From the NCBI GenBank assembly GCA_936450465.1, contig OW388294.1, forward strand, positions 71,892,075-71,956,074: a stretch of 64,000 bases of DNA, read 5' to 3'. A model generated the notes under the pieces. That model saw only the letters and a list, made by a program, of their open reading frames with translations. It ran no database searches and was not told where the DNA came from. Position 1 is the first letter of the stretch. The number at the start of each line of letters is the position of its first letter. Made by a program: the position numbers and the translations under genes. The DNA is from Gibbula magus (lineage: Eukaryota > Mollusca > Gastropoda > Trochida > Trochidae). Below are positions 49,654-62,214 of this stretch, one piece after another.

Positions 49654-50910
49654 GTGGAAGACCGGGCCATGGGAGTCTCAAGAGAGCAGCTTCAAACTTC
49701 AAATCAGACCTACATGGTTCACCTGGAGACATACTTGAAGTTTTGTAATTCTGTGCGTGTTAATCCTGTGATTTTACCAGATGATATTCTGGAGTGTTAC
49801 ATAGCTTATCTGGCTGAAGTGAAGTGTTTCAAATACAGCAGTATTGTGTGCTACTTAAATATTGTTTCACATGTGCATGAGTGTAGTGGTTTTCCCAGCC
49901 CAGTGAATACTTCTTGGGGTGTGAAAAAAGTGTTATTAGGTGTGAAGAGAATCCTAGGAGCAGGGCAAGAGTATGTGAAGCCCATGACACCTATTATTCT
50001 CTCAAAGCTTAGGACCAGTTTGAAAATGATATCTCTTGGAGATAAAGCTTTCTGGGCAGCTTGTGCTGTTGCCTCTTTTGGAATGCTGAGACCAAATAAT
50101 TTCCACTTGACTATGGGAAATCAGGAAGACAAGTTCGTGCGCAGAGTTGATGTGACAGCCGTCACAGATGGCTTCATATTGAACCTTCGACACATGAAAA
50201 CATTGCAGTTTAAAACTCAAGTGGTGAGAGTGGTTGTTCCTAAGGTGGCTGCCAATCCTTTGTGTCCAGCAACAGCCCTTAAAGGCGCTGTAGCACGTTT
50301 TTTTGCTGAAATAAGTCGATGAAATGTATTTGGAAAATAATGTCAACAATAGTAAAACACCCTTCTCTCTTCGGAAAATCAAGTTGCAAATGAGTGTACA
50401 TGGTTCCATAAAGCCATGGGAATTTTTTTTGTCATTCGAATATAATAAAATGTGTTCACAATAAAATGGCCGCCATGCAATTTTGGCTTTATACGCAACA
50501 CCGTTATTACCACTACGGATCATTGGTTTGTGTAATAAGATGTTTTATCCTCTAAAGTAAATATAAATGACATAAACAATCATTATAAATGAGAAATTTG
50601 AAAAAATAAAATTTGCAAAAAACGTGCTACAGCGCCTTTAAGGCTTACCTTGATGTGGCACACCATGCTAACGTCTTGCAGCCACTCTTCATTAACTCTG
50701 ATCGGTCACCACTGACTTAAACGTTTTTTCTAGGCAAACTGCGTGCTCTACTCACACGCTGTGGTTTCCAAGCTAAGGAATATGGGGGCCACTCTTTCAG
50801 GAGAGGTGGCGCCACATGGGCCTACAAATGTGGACTCTCGGACAAAATGATCAAGCGAATCGGGTGCTGGGCTAGTGACACTTATCTCAGATACATTGGT
50901 GCGGACTCTT
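49654..50910 (+). pseudogene. DIRS-order tyrosine recombinase, split by a MITE
   Basis: The first part (49654-50282) reads YMVHLETYLKFCNSV, YIAYLAEVKCFKYSS, WAACAVASFGMLRPNN (containing the first catalytic Arg) and NPLCPATALK. The MITE then interrupts. The frame resumes at 50642 with AYLDVAHHANVLQPLFI. A TAA at about 50718 and a change of frame precede GGHSFRRGGATWAYKCGL (the H-x-x-R box) and WASDTYLRYIGADS (catalytic Tyr), with a stop near 50910. Without the insertion and the stop, the order matches a complete recombinase of this element class. Confidence 0.88.
50279..50641. mobile_element. MITE with TTAA target-site duplication
   Basis: The element spans 50283-50637 (355 bp), begins AGGCGCTGTAGCACGTTTTTT and ends with its complement. 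TTAA flanks it at 50279-50282 and 50638-50641. Removing element and one TTAA rejoins the recombinase frame (CPATALK-AYLDVAHH), which proves insertion. TTAA duplication is characteristic of the piggyBac superfamily. No coding capacity. Confidence 0.9.
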
Positions 50911-51879
50911 AACACCTGCTGACAGCAGTCAAACAAATGGTTCAATTATGCAGCAATGATTAATGATGCCTTTCTCAGCATTGAGTAAACTCAGCATATA
51001 TGTGTAGTGTTACAGTGTACAATTAAGCACTTTCATAGTTCCTTGTTAAGAGTTTGTTATATTCTTAAATTTTCAAGCAAGCTAAGCTAAGCTACTTCTT
51101 TTTTCCTTACATCATATTTTATTATTTTCATTTGTGTTCTAACTTTCCTATGTATGTATTACATACCACAGTTATTACAGCAGTTCCTTTGTAACACCTG
51201 GAAACTGGGCTTGGGGTTTACAACAATGAAGGTTTATAAATGCATAATCTCTCAATATTCTCACTTTTACAACCATATCCTTTTACTTGAGAGATAGCTT
51301 GTCAAGATTCTAATTTGGTATTAAAATTTGAGCCCAGATTCTAGGTTGTGTTGTTCTTTGCACTATATTGCCTTTTAGACATAGGAAAAGTAAAGGTTTA
51401 ATTCATCTTGAATTTAGTTTTATGATTACCTCCCCTTGACCGCATCCCTTTGCTAAAGCTACTTTCGCTGGAGTTATTATCCCCCTTTTTATAATTGTCA
51501 TGCGCAGTGACAGTTCAAGCTACACGCCATGCAGGCAGCACGCTAATGCAAGCTACTGTTAATTTTAATCCCACCCTCCCTCCCAGTAGTATTACTGGTT
51601 GCTCGTTTCTCGCTTGCTTGGGTAGGGTTTTTCAATTTCATATTCCGTTTTTTTTCAGCATGCACATTGGATGTTTCCCCACTGTCGGGGTTTACAACAA
51701 TGAAGGTTTATAAATGCATAATCTTTCAATATTCTCACGTTTACAACCATATATTTTTACTTGAGAGAGAGCTTGTCAAGATTCTAATTTGGTATTAAAG
51801 TTTGAGCCCAGATTCTAGGTTGTGTTGTTCTTTGCACCATATTGCCTTTTAGACATAGGTAAAGTAAAAGGATATCTAC

Positions 51880-52140
51880 AGCAAGTGTCGTCCTAAGTAT
51901 TTTATATAACTGACACTACATGAAATAATGATATTTACAAAGGATTAAATATCTATTAAAGATGGTATTTACAAGCTATTTACAAATATTAAAATACTTC
52001 TTTACAAAAATAATAAAGGTAATAAATATCTATTAAAGATGGTATTTACAAGATATTTATTATTTTGTAAACATTTGTAAAGCTTTGTAAAGCTTTGTAA
52101 AGCTTTGTAAATATCATCTTTAATATCGTTGAAAAGTTTT
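51880..52140. repeat. TTAAAGATG(A/G)TATTTACAA array
   Basis: Imperfect tandem units mix (AT)TAAAGATGGTATTTACAA, TTTGTAAAGC and their complements, directly after the DIRS element. The same unit forms the array at 63310-63590. Confidence 0.8.
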
Positions 52141-53900
52141 GTAAATATCATCTTTGACTTTGAATAAAAAAAATATGACTTTTGATGAAAACAGCTAACT
52201 TTGATTAAAAAAAGAGAATTTAATGAAAAATAATAACTTTGATGAGAAAAATGACTTGAATGAAAAAAATAACTTTAATGAAAAAATGACTTTGATGAAG
52301 GAAAAATATGTTTGATGAAAAAATTGACTTTGATGAAAACATGACTTCTTTAATGGGAAAAATAAATTTGATGGAAAAATTATTTTGAATAAAAATCAGA
52401 CTTGAATGAGAAAAATTAATTTAATGAAAAAAATGATTTTGATTAAAAACCGACTTTGATGGAAGAGACTTTGATGAATAAAGAATATCTTTGATGAAAA
52501 AAATTGATATTGATAAAGACTTGACTCTGAATAAAAAAAACATGAATTTGATTTAAAAAATGACTTGATGAGAAAATTAACTTTAATGAAAAAAATGATT
52601 TTAATGGAAAACTTACTTTGGTGAGATGGAAAAATATGACTTTGATGAAGAAAAAATATCTTTTATGAAAAAAATTTACTTTGATGAAAACATGACTTTG
52701 AATAAGGAACAATGACTTTTGATGAAAAAAAGAAATTGTTGAAAAAATGTATTTGATTAAAAAATGACTTTGGTGAGAAAACTGACTTTGATAAAGAAAA
52801 TGACTTTGAATGAGAAAAAATGAATTTGATCGAAAAAAGATTTTGATTGAAAATCAGACTTTTAATGAGAACAATTATTTTAATGAAAAAAACTGATTTT
52901 GATTAAAAACCGACTTTGATGGAAGAAACTGACTTTGATGAATAACAAATATCTTTGATGAAAAAAATTTATATTGATGAAAACATGACTTCAATGACCG
53001 AAAAAAACTTAATTTCGGTTAAAAAATAAGTTCGATGAAAAAAAATGAATTTAATTAATAAAATGACTATAACGAAATACTAATTTTAATGAAAAAATGA
53101 CGTTGGTGAGAAAAAACGACTTTGATGGAAAAAAATGACTTTGATGAAGAAAAAATATCTTTTATGAAAAAAATGACTTTGATAACAACATGACTTTGAA
53201 TAAAAAAAGAGAAGACTTTAATGAGAAAAACGACTTTGATGGAAAAAAACAATGACTTTGATGAAGAAAAAATATCTTTGATGAAAAGATTGACTTTGAT
53301 GAAAACATGACTTTGAATTAAGAAAAATTACTTTTGATGAAAAAGTTAATTTGATTAAAAAAGACTTTGATAAGAAAAATTACTTTGATAAGAAAAATTA
53401 CTTTAATCAAAAAAAATATTTTGATGTAAAAAAAATGACTTTGATGAAGAAAATGACTTTGAATAATAAAAAAAAGGCTTTTGATGAAAAGAAAACTTTG
53501 ATGGAAAAATAAATTTGATTAAAAAATGAATATGATGAAACAATAATTTGATGAAAAACAATAATTTTAATGAGAAAATGAATTTCATTTTGATTTGAAT
53601 TTGATTAAAAACCCGACTTTAATTTTTTTTAAATTACTTTGATTTTCAAAATGACTTTGATAATCCAAAATGACTTTGATGAAAACATGACTTAAATGAG
53701 AAAAATGAATTTAATGAAACAAAATTATTTTCATTAATTAATGATTTTGATTGAAAAACCGACTGTGATGGTAAAAACTTTGATGATAGCATGACTTTGA
53801 ATTTTAAAAAATGGCCTTTGATGACAAAAATGTCTTTGATGACAAAAATGTATTTAATGAAAAAGACCTTGATAAATTGAAGTATTAATTTATTTGTCAT
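52140..53900. repeat. Large TGACTTTGATGAAAAA tandem array, about 1.75 kb
   Basis: About 80-100 degenerate copies of a 16-24 bp unit, (A)TGACTTTGATGAAAAA, with variants TTGAATAAAAA and TTTAATGAGAAAA. The minus strand shows long spurious frames of the FFHQSHF/FIKVIF type. No coding signal. The unit is the complement of the TCAAAGTCAA core in the 19.2-19.7 kb array. Confidence 0.92.
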
Positions 53901-56900
53901 TAATCAATTTTGCTCACTTATTTTTTATGTAGTTCGAGCAAGAATATTTTATGTATTTCAAAGTCACTAACGCTAATATACTCAAACTGGGTCTCCAATT
54001 TGATTACATATCATGTAAAGCGACTAAATCATGTTGTTGAGGTCACATGTATGTCAAATGTTAAAATTTGTGTTATTTAATTGAGATTGATCAACTTTAA
54101 CCGAAAATAACCAGTTTAAGGTCAGTCAGTTAATTATAAAGAAAATACAATTATTCAAAGTCGTGGTCATGATCGAAAACAGGACATAGAACCCTGGCAT
54201 GCTGCAGCCATTAAGTCAAATATATATTTGGAAACTTTCATGAAATGGATAGGAAGACAGATTTGCTCTTATAGCTTTTAATAGGTCTGATAACGAGTAG
54301 ATACTGTATATGTCGGATACTACATGTGCATGTGACTGTTCCTTAGTTTCCATTGAAATATATATATATATAGTTGATAGAAAGTCGAGTAAGATGATAT
54401 AACGTAACCCAGCACCTACTATAATATGTACATTTTAGAACCATATAAAGTATCATGCAAAATTGATTATGCATCTTTAAAAGAATACGTTTGCTTATGA
54501 CCACATTGACAGGTAACGTTTCATTTCTAAGTATCCAACATCTCAATACCTTTACATATTATATTTTGGAACTATTTGCATGTACAAAAAGAGCACAGGT
54601 GTGTTCAAAGATAAAATAAATAACCGACCAGCCTGATGCTATCATAAGAAAAGATAACCATGTATAATATTATCACTATAACCATGTCTAAACACTACAT
54701 GATCCTACAGGGGATTACCAATACTCCGGGCGTAATGTGGTTATCTTTGAAATGTAACTAATCACTGATAGAACAGGGTAAGGTGATACAATGTTTATTT
54801 CATTCCTTAATTTCATTAGCTAACCATAAGTTAATAAGTTAATAACTTAAAAAGTAGGTCCTTCATACATAGTGTTTGACTGAATGATGGAACGACAGAG
54901 AGAATGAATGAAAGATTGGCATGTTCACCCAAGCAGTAGTGATCTAAATTATCATAAGTATAACAGACATATCCCGAAAGATAATCTTATATTCATTCGG
55001 CCTGAATCACAAAAATACATAGCATAACACCTGTGAAATGATGAGTTACATTAAGAACTAGAGCAAGCTTAAAACAACTTTTATTGACAAAGTAAGTTGT
55101 GTCAACTTGATGATAACCTATCTTACAGTATGTTTACTGCTCCACTACTGCTTCTTAACTTCCACATTTGATAATCAATTAAGTTCAATGACTGGTAGAT
55201 TTTAGAAATATGTCTAAGTGTTTATCATAGGACTGCCTTTCAATTATCCTACATCAATTTACATATTATCAATCACAATAGATTGTTCACTTAACCTCTT
55301 AATTATTCATGTTATTGTTATGTGGGGTAATATCGGTTTCTTTACTACTAACAATTTCTTTTTCACTAAAAGCTTTGCAAAAACGATCGTATTGACCAGG
55401 TGTACATTTTAAAGAAGAAATATTCAAAGAGCATGTACATTTCTTTGACTGGCATTCTTTAAGTTAAGGTGATGAAGAAGAGATATACGATCATGTACAT
55501 TAACATATGTCTGTTATGTCAAAGCTGTTCTCAACTGTTCACATCGACATTCACAGCAATGGGTAACTTGCAGTCATACTGTATTTTTATGTATAGAATG
55601 TTCCATAGTGACGTTTAGTATCTGACTAGATCAATTTTAGATGGATGGTTTCATACCTGTGACACTTGAAAACGATCGTCGTCTTTGATATAAACAGTAC
55701 GAGGGTTATAAACCAATTAGCGATCATATGTCGGCATTATGCCGTCTGCACACACGATGTGTCCCAATGAATTACGTAATAGTTTCATCAAAGGCGGGCG
55801 CGGCCGCGCCCCCAGATATCACGCTGCAAAGCCTTTCAAGGTCATTGTTCGTGCTTACGCTCATTAACACAGAGAGAAAAGAAACTAACTACCAATTTGA
55901 AGTATGTTATATTAAAATCTATAATTAAAACATTTTAATTGCTGACTTTCTCATTCTTAAATATTTTTTGGTTACGATTTTAAATAAATGTATACTTCAC
56001 TTGCCATAAGGCCAAATAACGTCTTTGTATATGGTGCTGAGACAACCTTATGGTTCTAATACCCGGAAAATAAAGGCAATGAGATTAAATATAGATTAAA
56101 CAATAAAGAAAGACAACTATAAGCCTGTTCTCATTGACAATTTCATCATAGAAGTTGTCCCAGAGTATAAGTATCTCGGCACTATTTTTTATGACAAATT
56201 CAAACACAGATAGCATCTACAAGAATGGCCAACAAAGATTGTGGTTTACGTTAAGTTAAAGCTTTAAATGTTAATACCTTTACACTTGTTCTTTATAACA
56301 AAAGTTTTATTTAAAACCTTCACTTACGAAATTAGCTATTTCCATGATGTTTCATCCGATTATTTTGACATAATCACTTCACAGTCTTATATTTAATGAA
56401 TAGATGAAATGGTATCACGATTGTAATTTATCATAGGCCGATAGGCTCATTACAACTATCACACTACTAACTCTTATTAAAGTGTATACGTTTGAATGTT
56501 AATGATTAATGATAGAAATTCAACACATGTTGTTTAAGTGTATTAAATTAAAATACTAATACTTGTTGTTCCGGCTGTTCTTTATTTTTAAGATTGTATG
56601 CGGAAGAGTTTCTGTTATTGGAGGAAGTTTCATACTGCCATAATACAAATTAAATTTTGTATTGTTATGTCGCAAGCTAATGCAGCGGTTATCATGATGA
56701 TAATGCTGTCAAGTTGTAACATTATATACATCTGTATTTCATTTTGCAATGACTCTTTTTGTCAATCTCCTTTTTGCTGAGCTTCACTGACGGCGGTCAA
56801 CCAGGGACTCTGTAATCAGAGGGGAGTACCTGGCTATATGCAGGAGCAAGCGTCACGTGTAAATGCCTATCAGAACAACTTGTTAAACGATGCGTTCCGG

Positions 56901-57800
56901 TCGGTGTTATGTAACATGTGTATTCGCTGTATTCTAACGGGTCTCCTGGTGGACTGTTACACTTGATTCGGTTATCTTGTACTGCAGCCATATTCAGCTA
57001 TTCATCTATCATCAATCGCTATAGACACTTTCATATGGGTATCTAAACTAATTGTTATGATGAAAAAGAGGTACCAGTATGCGCCTTTGTATCAACGTTC
57101 ATTGCTTGAACATCAAATAGCTTTGCAATTTGACTTGATTAGGTAATTTATTGCTGTACACTAGCCCATGAATGTTTCATTATCTGTTAAAACAAAATTT
57201 GAATGTCGAATTGTAAAATTGCAATGACAATTACATGTTATAGATGTGAAAGGTATGACTATTTTCTAAACTACAAATAAAATTATTAAATAAAATATAT
57301 AAACAATATAGACCTAGATAACTGTCCACAGTTGTGTAAACAACGATACTATAAGGTATGTATAGAAGTTGAACATGTATTACTACAAATCATAAAATCA
57401 AATGAAAACATAAAATAAGCACACATGTGCCAAAGTCTCGTGTTCCGGTTTAAAACAGTTTGGATGGGGTGATGTTTCATATTATCCTGCTCAAATAAAT
57501 TCATGGATGGCGATTTATATATACATGGTCATAATTGCAGACTCGAATACCTACGCTAGATATATCTAGATATTTCATTTTCCTCTGCTTATGTCAATGA
57601 CAATTCTTTGTGTATGTCAGAGTTGACGAATATACATCCGAATACACAACCACAGCTAGTCGCCCAGTCACCCAGACAATGTTAGCTTAATTGCCGGTCA
57701 TAAACCAGGCGAGAAATTACGCGTAATACATTGAATATTTCGTAATTAAAAAATCGCTATGTATGTTACCTTAGGTCTTTGAGAGCATTTAGATGTTGTA
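53901..57800. other. Intronic/intergenic DNA, no gene seen
   Basis: AT-rich single-copy-looking DNA with a short AT run at 54360. Small frames at 55218-55412, 55728-55928 and 56598-56780 show no domain. Confidence 0.4.
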
Positions 57801-57803
57801 TTC

Positions 57804-57953
57804 ATAAGAACAGGTAGATTTTCTGGATAACAACTTCTTTAGTATTTTGTTATTTCCTTACATTCCACCTGATGAAGGAGTGAGTAGGTACTCCGAAACG
57901 TCCTGTATTTTCACACTATAGAAGTTGTTATCCCGAAAATAATCCTGTTCTTA
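57804..57953 (+). repeat. Hairpin with hammerhead-ribozyme-like core
   Basis: CATAAGAACAGG and GATAACAACTTCTTTAG near the left pair with CTATAGAAGTTGTTATC and CCTGTTCTTATG at the right. In the centre CTGATGA (57869-57875) is followed by GGAGT...ACTCC (a 5-bp stem II) and GAAA (57895-57898), then CGTCC. CTGATGA-stem-GAAA is the hammerhead core. Such motifs are known in Penelope-like retroelement ends. An A inserted before stem II and the absence of a clear stem III make activity uncertain. Confidence 0.6.
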
Positions 57954-57959
57954 TGTTAC

Positions 57960-60370
57960 CTTAAATGAACAATGACAATTATCTTAAATTTTGCGTGTAT
58001 TAGCTGTCCGTTAATACTGTAATGCTATATCTGTATCTTATAATCACTTATATTATTTACATTTTACTACAGATTCTTCTTCCTTCGAAGCTTTGGTTTA
58101 TCAATTTAATCTTTGGAACTTAAACGTGTATACCCTGTAGTGGTATGCGTGATATGTAAACAATGTATCCATTCATACTAGTTGTTTTAAAACTTGTAAA
58201 AAGGTCTTCTCGGTTCATTACCCTGAATCGATACTGTTGATATGTTTGTAATGTCATTTATAAAATGTCTGGTAGGACAGACGGACGGTTAAATTAATGC
58301 ATGTTTTATTGGTGTACATTTATGCACTAGCTATTTGTGAAAGGAGCACCTACAGACAGGTTTATTCAATATATAAGGCCCAAACAATCTGGCCCAAAGT
58401 ACAATTCACGTTTCAGCATGACGGCTTGAGATGACGTTACTTCGATAATTATTTCCCCCGGAGTTTTCATCAAATCATGGCAACGTATTTTCAGATACAT
58501 TATAAATTAGTAGATTATACATCCTTTATGGATTGCACGATCAGAAGAATCATTAGAACATCATAGATCATCCAGTATGTAATAGTCCTTCCTAAAATGT
58601 TGTATTTTTAAGGAGTGTAATGCGATTCTAAATTTTCATAGATTTCGTAAGAGTGACTTATCGCTAAGAAAACTTAAATACTAGTCTGGCCAAAGCCCTG
58701 ATTTGAAATGATGTAATGACTTAAATAACTTGATGAATTAATTGTTTCGGACCAATTTGTATAAACATATCCTGTAAACATAAACAAATATATTTACCTG
58801 TCACCAACATTTTGATTCAACCAAATATAAGACAATCCACTTGACAATACATATTTCTCATATCAGCTAACTAATGCGCGTTAACGGGACATATTTAAGG
58901 ATGCGTACTCGTTATTGAAAATGTATCTTTAAACTAATTTTAAGATATCAAAGCTGTATACATGACAACTGTGAGCTTTTTGGATTTGTCTGCAACAATA
59001 TGAAAACAAACATGATAAACTTTAATGTTCTGCATGTGACATTTCATACGAACTTGCCAGCTGTGTTTATTTGCATCAGTATGATATATATATTAAAGCT
59101 ATTAGTAGGCCGTTTGCTGCGAACGTACTACATAGCACACGCATTCAGTTTTAATGTAATATGCTTCATAAACAAAGCATACATTTATACATTTTATCAT
59201 TTACAAATACAAATTCATAATTTCTGTCACATCTTCAGTCTGTTTCAATTTATTTCCACAAACGATACATATCATCGTTATTTTCCGTTTTTTTATAATA
59301 ATTCTAAATATCTAAAATCAGTAGACATACTCTTGCGTCATGTACACGTAAATATTTGATTGATTCCACCAGTTTTAATTTGTGATCCGAAAACGTGGAA
59401 CGATGGACAGAAGATGACATATTTTATTATTTTTATTGAAAATATTAAAATACTTACAAATCACACCCCGACACAATTGCAAAACAGACAGTATATACAT
59501 ACGGGACAACAATAAAACAGAAAACCTATGTTAGCTATCTTGATAATACAATTTAATTTGTTGAAGAATGAATGCTTGTCCCATATACAGTGTATACGTG
59601 AATGCGTATTGGTCAAAGAAGAGACTACTCTCATCAGAGTTCACAAATACACAACCGAATATACATGTTTGCGAAGTCGCGAATACATGCACGCTGTTGA
59701 GCCCATCTAAAGATAGCAATTGAGGGTCATAAAACATCCTGTGCAATACACGAGAATGGTTAGTAATTGAAAAATGTAATCTGTTCTTACTAACTGTAGT
59801 AACACTATCTCATATTTGTAAAAAATATGGTTTTATGTTATTTGTAATTTTATGAGTGTTTTGGGCTCGTATGTGTCATACGGCACTTTATCTAACATTA
59901 TGAAATTTCCTTTTTCATATCTTACTGTTTTACAAAATAGTCATCACACATTTAACGTTGTCTACCTATTATCTGTGCATGACTCAATACCTATAGATAA
60001 AAAATTATTCAATCATTCTTGTTGTACTGTAATGATATGCGGATGGACATTTATTAAAATAATATTAATGTTAATCACGTAGTTAGTAATTAAGTGTCTC
60101 ATAGGTCAAACCTGACGGGTTAGCACATGTTGTATGTTTATTCATATCCGTTTGTATGTTATAATTATGTTCAGTGACCCTACCCTTTTATAGTAAATGA
60201 GTTTGTTCTTCGCCTTCATATTATGTGCATAGTAATAGGGTAGTGATAACGTTAGCGTGGGTTGCATATATATTTACCGGTACTGATTGCAGTGTGGTCG
60301 CTCTGGTATTCAACCATTGCCAAAACTTACTAAAAAAAGACGTACTCTTTTAAACTGAACTGATGTCTTT
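57960..60370. other. No feature seen
   Basis: AT-rich DNA. The frames at 59000-59359, 59528-59710 and 59852-60082 have no recognisable domain or splice-phase link to the lectin family. Confidence 0.4.
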
Positions 60371-60374
60371 ATAT

Positions 60375-60482
<108 letters not shown>

Positions 60483-61498
60483 AACATAATGGCATTGTGT
60501 AACAAGTTTTAGGTTTTTACATTATCTTTCTGTCAGCCCGACATTTGTTTAAAATGAGAGATTAAAAGAAATCTCTAAGATAAAGAATATCATTAAAAAA
60601 TGACACAATTATAATGACACCAAACAAATGTTTATTTACTTGCCTGTCTATAAATAGTGTTCTGTTTCTGTTATATGGTATATTAAAGTTCAATTATTTT
60701 ATAGGTCCTCGGCCCATGTACAATGCATCTAAACATTACAATTTTGTTGAGTAAACAATAACATTTTACAAATACATTAATTAATTACTATGAATTGACA
60801 TATTTTCTTTGCGCAAACGCTTCTCGTATGTAATAAGAAAAAATACAAGGGTGTTCCTACAATTACTAGTTAATACATTATGCTAATTAGAAACTAGATT
60901 TACCTGACCATTTACAGGAACATATAATGAAAGTGAATTAAACCGCAGTAGACAAATATTGTTAATGTGAAATATAGTTTTTGGGTTGGACTCAGCTCCA
61001 TATGAATCACATCGTTATATGCTTATCTTATTTTATAATTAGAGGGAATATTAAACGCATTTAACTCTCCCTTGATTATCATTTTGCCTGTTTGTTGACT
61101 CTGTCTGTATTCGCTCACATATTTAAATTCGTTTATGTACAGTTATAAATGTTATATGCAAACATAAAATTAAGATATCTCTAAACAAGGCTACACATGA
61201 CTTAACATCAAAAGAGTTCATGTTTGAAAAGTAACACATTGGTAAAAGCAAAGTCGTTATTCTAATGTTTATATGAGGAATATGCTCCCAAAATGAAATA
61301 AACTAAATCTTAAGGAAGTACACATTTTGATTGAGACAGTATATCGAGTTCAAGTATTTGAACACATGCATTTTACAAATGGTTCTTATGTTATATAGCT
61401 AATATAGATTTTCAACACTGAAACACTGACATTTTTAATTTCTGCACAAACTTTACTAATATGAATAAGCAACAATTAATTTGGCAATGAAGCTAGCA

Positions 61499-61735
61499 CT
61501 AATTCTGTAATTAATTTATTGCCACAATAAACAAGCTATCCAAAAGGATGTTTAGAATCTAGGCAGTTCACATTTCCGTTACAGATCGTTAATCACTGTT
61601 ATCGGTACAAACAACTATTCCCTAATTAATTTATTGCCCCAATAAACTCGCTCTTCAAAAGGATCTACATAATCTATGAAGTTCACAATTCCAATAGGGT
61701 TCGTTAAATACTGTTATCCTTAACGATACTTGGTA
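61499..61735. repeat. Tandem duplication of about 116 bp
   Basis: Two consecutive units share TAATTAATTTATTGCC(A/C)CAATAAAC, TCAAAAGGAT-like, GTTCACA(T/A)TTCC and ACTGTTATC blocks, with about 80 per cent identity by eye. Confidence 0.75.
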
Positions 61736-62214
61736 CATTTACAATATGGTAGTACAGCTTTGTATTTGAGAACAGAATGACATTGGAATGACATATACTA
61801 TACAACTACTCACGCATAAAACGAGGGAAATAGTATGAAAAGACCATTTATATGGTTAATAATGAAAATTATTAATCTTCCTATGTTAAGACTAATCACA
61901 TTTACTATAACATCAAGCTTTTATACGTATTTGTATAATAAATCTAGCATGCGTCTGTAATCTTTGAAATTATACAAGAATGCAATGTAGCACTTCGAAA
62001 TTAAAATGATGTTTGAAACCCAAACATTGATCGCTAAATCTATGATACATCTTGACTATGACTATGTTTTACTGTATTTTGACCCTTATATAACTGTTGA
62101 ATCACATGTCACACCGATAATCAACTATAAATTTCACTGAATACAACTATACGCTAAACAAACCATTTATGTGTTACATTTTATGTCTTAGTCATTGTCT
62201 ATGTTCTCAGCATA

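Larger units (their letters stand above)
46746..51870 (+). mobile_element. DIRS-order retrotransposon with split direct repeats
   Basis: Repeat A occurs at 46746-46917 and 51392-51570; repeat B at 51213-51394 and 51687-51869. The layout is thus A1-ORFs-B1-A2-B2, the split direct repeats of Ngaro/PAT-like DIRS elements. Between them lie a gag-like region, reverse transcriptase, RNase H and tyrosine recombinase, and no DDE integrase. Frameshifts and an inserted MITE (50283-50637) disable this copy. It sits in the large intron after exon 2 of lectin copy D. Confidence 0.9.

Noticed and set aside
52443..53900. Several Phe/His/Ser-rich frames and a CRISPR-like impression from regular repeats
   Set aside because: Units are degenerate, adjacent and without unique spacers in a eukaryotic genome; this is satellite DNA.
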